Part shown: positions 62,811 to 64,000 of the stretch, piece by piece
Layout: each line of letters begins with the position of its first letter
How positions within the stretch are numbered: the first letter of the stretch is position 1
NCBI RefSeq assembly: GCF_029011175.1
Contig: NZ_CP118946.1
Span: 2,042,680-2,106,679, forward strand
From: Winkia neuii
GTDB taxonomy: Bacteria > Actinomycetota > Actinomycetes > Actinomycetales > Actinomycetaceae
Length of the DNA stretch: 64,000 bases
Reading direction: 5' to 3'
The notes under the pieces: model-generated
Told to the model about the DNA's origin: nothing
Databases searched by the model: none
Seen by the model: the letters and a program-made list of their open reading frames with translations, nothing else
Translations under genes and position numbers: made by a program

Positions 62811-63460
62811 TAGTCCGCCATTTCCTGCAGGATTTTTGCCGACGCCGATAGACCTAGGCGGGTGGCTCCTGCAGCCACCATTTTCTGTGCCGCTTCGGCC
62901 GTGCGAATGCCGCCCGATGCTTTCACCCCGGCCTTGCCGGCCACAGTCTTTGCCATCAGCGCCACGGCGTGTTCGCTAGCACCTCCGGCTGGGTGGAATC
63001 CGGTAGAAGTTTTTACGAAATCAGCGCCAGCGGCTACAGCGGCCTCACAGACGGCCACAATCTGCTCGTCGGTTAGGGCTGCTGATTCTATGATCACTTT
63101 CAACACCGCGGCGGGGATAGCAGCGCGCACCTGCGCAATTTCGTCCTCGATCTGGGCGTAATTACCTGCCTTGGCGTTGCCCACGTTGATCACCATGTCA
63201 ACTTCTTCGGCACCATCGCTGACAGCCTGTGCCGCCTCTGCAGCCTTGATCTGCGGCTTTACAGCCCCTGAGGGGAAGCCGCAGACGGTGGCCACGTGCA
63301 CGCCCTCGGGAACAGAAAGTGGTAGAGCCGAGGGCGAAACGCACACGGAATAGGTGCCCAGCCGGGCGGCCTCCTTGCCTAGAGCCTCAAAGTCCGCGGG
63401 GGTTGCTTCAGGCTTCAGCAAGGTGTGATCGATCATGCGAGCTAATTCCGAACGTTTCAC
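62810..63460 (-). CDS. deoC: Deoxyribose-phosphate aldolase
   Basis: 216 aa TIM barrel. Schiff-base Lys in FVKTSTGF, the second Lys in [10 protein letters not shown], and the [15 protein letters not shown]-terminus are classic DeoC. Cleaves deoxyribose-5-P to acetaldehyde and glyceraldehyde-3-P. GTG start, with AGGAGG 4 bases upstream. It overlaps the MFS stop by 4 bases (GTGA) and the mutase start by one, so three genes form a unit for pentose or nucleoside use. Confidence 0.94.
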   Translation of the reverse strand: MKRSELARMIDHTLLKPEATPADFEALGKEAARLGTYSVCVSPSALPLSVPEGVHVATVCGFPSGAVKPQIKAAEAAQAVSDGAEEVDMVINVGNAKAGNYAQIEDEIAQVRAAIPAAVLKVIIESAALTDEQIVAVCEAAVAAGADFVKTSTGFHPAGGASEHAVALMAKTVAGKAGVKASGGIRTAEAAQKMVAAGATRLGLSASAKILQEMAD

Positions 63461-64000
63461 TTTTCCTCCTGTAGGGTCCGGCGCTGCCGGTTCCGCTTTT
63501 CAATTCGAGCCATGTTTGTATCGGCAACCACATAGATGATGGCACCGACCAGGGCTATCGCAGCCAGGATAAACATGACCGCCGCGTATCCGCCCGTGCC
63601 CCCGAGCACCCCGGGAAGCTCCAGGTGCAGGTCGGCCAGCTTCGCGCTGTAGGCAATGCCCAACGGAATCGCAATGTTCACAGTCAAGTTATAGAAACCA
63701 ACGGCAATGCCAGATTGTTCGCCGGGAATCTTTGCTAGCGCAGACGACAGTAGCGGGGCATACATAAGGGCGTAGCCGCACGCGAACAGCAGCGAGGCCA
63801 CGACGAACACTGCCGGGGAAGCCTTCATGAAGAAGCCCATGAGCAGCAGCGCAATCACAATAGAGGCGGCCGCAGTGTAGATTGCTTTGCGGGTAGACAG
63901 CAGTTGGCCGATCTTACCGGAAGCCACTCCAACCAAGATGGCGCCGACATAACCGGGCGCTAGCAGCAGGGACGCACCCGCAGCCTTGTAACCGTGTACC
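63457..64000 (-). CDS. MFS transporter, 3' part (5' end beyond the window)
   Basis: The frame is open from the right edge to the stop at 63457. The visible 180 residues hold about five hydrophobic segments, with [21 protein letters not shown] and a charged Arg/Lys/Glu C-terminus ([17 protein letters not shown]). It resembles the C-terminal half of an EmrB/QacA-like or nucleoside-type MFS carrier. Since it overlaps deoC, a substrate feeding deoxyribose-P is possible. The substrate cannot be determined. Confidence 0.75.
   Translation of the reverse strand, partial: VHGYKAAGASLLLAPGYVGAILVGVASGKIGQLLSTRKAIYTAAASIVIALLLMGFFMKASPAVFVVASLLFACGYALMYAPLLSSALAKIPGEQSGIAVGFYNLTVNIAIPLGIAYSAKLADLHLELPGVLGGTGGYAAVMFILAAIALVGAIIYVVADTNMARIEKRNRQRRTLQEEK

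Overview
The window looks like chromosomal DNA of a high-G+C Gram-positive bacterium, most plausibly an Actinomycetaceae member (Actinomyces/Schaalia/Winkia-like). This is inferred from the moderately high G+C codon use, frequent GTG starts, GTP-type PEP carboxykinase, bifunctional PutA, an HrpA-type helicase, a frameshifted secreted wall-type protein of a kind common in actinobacteria, and a host-glycan (sialic acid) locus. No tRNA, rRNA, CRISPR array, IS element or prophage was seen. The genus cannot be fixed from this sequence alone.

Layout. (1) 1-6.7 kb: NCS1 permease, CaiB-type CoA transferase, FixABCX electron-transfer module and an IclR regulator, all on +. It resembles the carnitine cai/fix system but has a nucleobase-type permease in place of CaiT, so the substrate is unknown. 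(2) 6.8-13.3 kb, on -: putA, putP and ald (proline and alanine catabolism). ald carries an apparent 1-bp frameshift at codon 11. (3) 13.5-18.1 kb: uppP, an M20 amidohydrolase, a secreted HNH nuclease, an SRAP protein and a TRIC channel. (4) 18.2-28.9 kb: a sialic-acid island of visibly lower G+C. It holds a FadR-type regulator (nanR), a cytosolic and a secreted sialidase on -, and divergent nanT-DUF4862-nanA-nanK-nanE on +, followed by nagB. The divergent promoter region carries palindromic operators, TTGTCnGACAA-like, at both start sites. (5) 29.7-32.9 kb: an MFS transporter and a decayed second nan locus (nanR', nanA', nanK') that keeps a perfect copy of the same operator. (6) 33.1-39.5 kb: a catalytically dead pyroglutamyl-peptidase homologue, a rhomboid protease, a ferritin-like/VIT1 metal transporter, a small membrane-anchored protein, a YeiH/YeiE-like pair and YibE/F. 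(7) 39.7-43.3 kb: metF-metE behind a probable SAM-binding riboswitch. (8) 43.5-54.6 kb: a pseudo-hydrolase, an IsdG-type haem oxygenase, HrpA, a DUF1963 protein, a SprT-like protein, a frameshifted secreted protein, a TetR regulator, a phosphoribosyltransferase, an RNase H-domain protein and an unknown protein. (9) 54.8-64 kb: pckG, catalase, a MarR regulator with a His-rich tail and a triple operator, a POT peptide transporter, a phosphohexomutase, deoC and the 3' part of an MFS gene.

How the genes work together. The nan island encodes release of sialic acid outside the cell, uptake by NanT, cleavage to ManNAc and pyruvate (NanA), phosphorylation (NanK), epimerisation (NanE) and entry to glycolysis (NagB). 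NagA (GlcNAc-6-P deacetylase) is missing from the window and must lie elsewhere. Amino-acid catabolism (putA, ald), peptide uptake (dtpT) and gluconeogenesis (pckG) suggest growth on host protein and glycan.

The most unusual items are the uncharacterised TIM-barrel-like DUF4862 gene embedded by overlapping codons inside the nan operon, the decayed second nan locus with its conserved operator, the NCS1/CaiB/Fix combination, and two enzyme homologues lacking catalytic residues. Two apparent frameshifts (ald and the secreted protein) both fall in 4-base homopolymers and may be sequencing errors.
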